NCBI GenBank assembly: GCA_964640435.1
Contig: CAZXFJ010000053.1
Span: 1-5,447, forward strand
Direction: 5' to 3'
DNA: 5,447 nucleotides
From: GWA1-39-11 sp964640435
GTDB lineage: Bacteria > Patescibacteriota > Microgenomatia > Levybacterales > GWA1-39-11
Below the pieces are notes generated by a model. It worked only from the letters and a program-made list of their open reading frames with translations. It had not been told where the DNA came from and searched no databases. The position numbers and the translations under genes were made by a program. Below, piece by piece: positions 5,378 through 5,447 of this stretch; the stretch's first letter is position 1, and each line of letters opens with the position of its first letter.

Positions 5378-5447
5378 ATGAATTGGTTTGTTTATATTGT
5401 TAAAGGCTCAGATGAGTCTTTGTATACAGGAATCTCAAATAAGTTAG
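5378..5447 (+). CDS. GIY-YIG nuclease, N-terminal fragment (cut by window edge)
   Basis: From the ATG at 5378 the frame stays open for 23 codons to the window edge. It begins M-N-W-F-V-Y-I-V and continues to S-L-Y-T-G-I-S-N-K-L. The V-Y-I ... Y-T-G-I-S spacing is the start of the GIY-YIG fold in the small YhbQ/UPF0213-type proteins, whose first strand has the form W-F-x-Y-x-x-x. The full proteins are usually about 80-100 residues and are related to the UvrC N-terminal nuclease domain; their cellular role is uncertain. The catalytic Arg and Glu lie beyond the window. The start is five bases after tRNA-Arg with no Shine-Dalgarno site. Confidence 0.88.
   Translation, partial: MNWFVYIVKGSDESLYTGISNKL

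Noticed and set aside
1..5447. CRISPR arrays, transposases, toxin-antitoxin pairs, riboswitches or a replication origin
   Set aside because: I saw no regularly spaced repeats, transposase-like ORF, terminal inverted repeats or recognisable structured leader on either strand.

Overview
The window is AT-rich, compact bacterial DNA that most resembles a Patescibacteria (CPR) genome, probably of the Microgenomates group. The signs are long Thr/Pro 'TPTP' linkers in exported proteins, a Dickkopf-like Cys-rich module next to an Fn3-like domain, almost no Shine-Dalgarno sites (starts preceded by AT-rich runs such as TTAAT), tRNA genes without an encoded CCA end, and tightly packed genes. This placement rests on remembered family features, not on a search. 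Stops are TAA or TAG, and nothing suggests UGA recoding.

Left half (minus strand, about 3526 down to 63). A promoter with a 14-bp palindrome over its -10 drives three nearly abutting genes for envelope proteins. The first is a membrane-anchored protein with an Fn3-like and a Dickkopf-like Cys-rich domain and a C-terminal membrane segment. The second is a signal-anchored TPR protein whose repeats should lie outside the cytoplasm. The third is a secreted protein with a Cys cluster, an 83-residue Thr/Pro linker and a beta-rich C-terminal domain. They probably build or decorate one surface structure, but no known system could be assigned. After them comes a tRNA-His gene on the same strand with an abnormal T-loop and two mismatches in its acceptor stem. 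A further minus-strand promoter points out of the left edge.

Middle (3471-3635). A 165-bp divergent intergenic region holds the promoter of the surface operon and, facing the other way, a candidate promoter that would give a leaderless dinB mRNA.

Right half (plus strand, 3636-5447). A Y-family DNA polymerase (DinB type) is followed after 13 bp by a small HNH nuclease gene. The last codons and stop of that gene lie inside a canonical tRNA-Arg(UCG) gene. Five bases after the tRNA begins a GIY-YIG nuclease gene that runs off the window. The run is therefore polymerase, HNH nuclease, tRNA, GIY-YIG nuclease. If it is one transcript, tRNA processing would cut the mRNA on both sides. This arrangement, the odd tRNA-His and the unassigned surface operon are the points most worth a second look.
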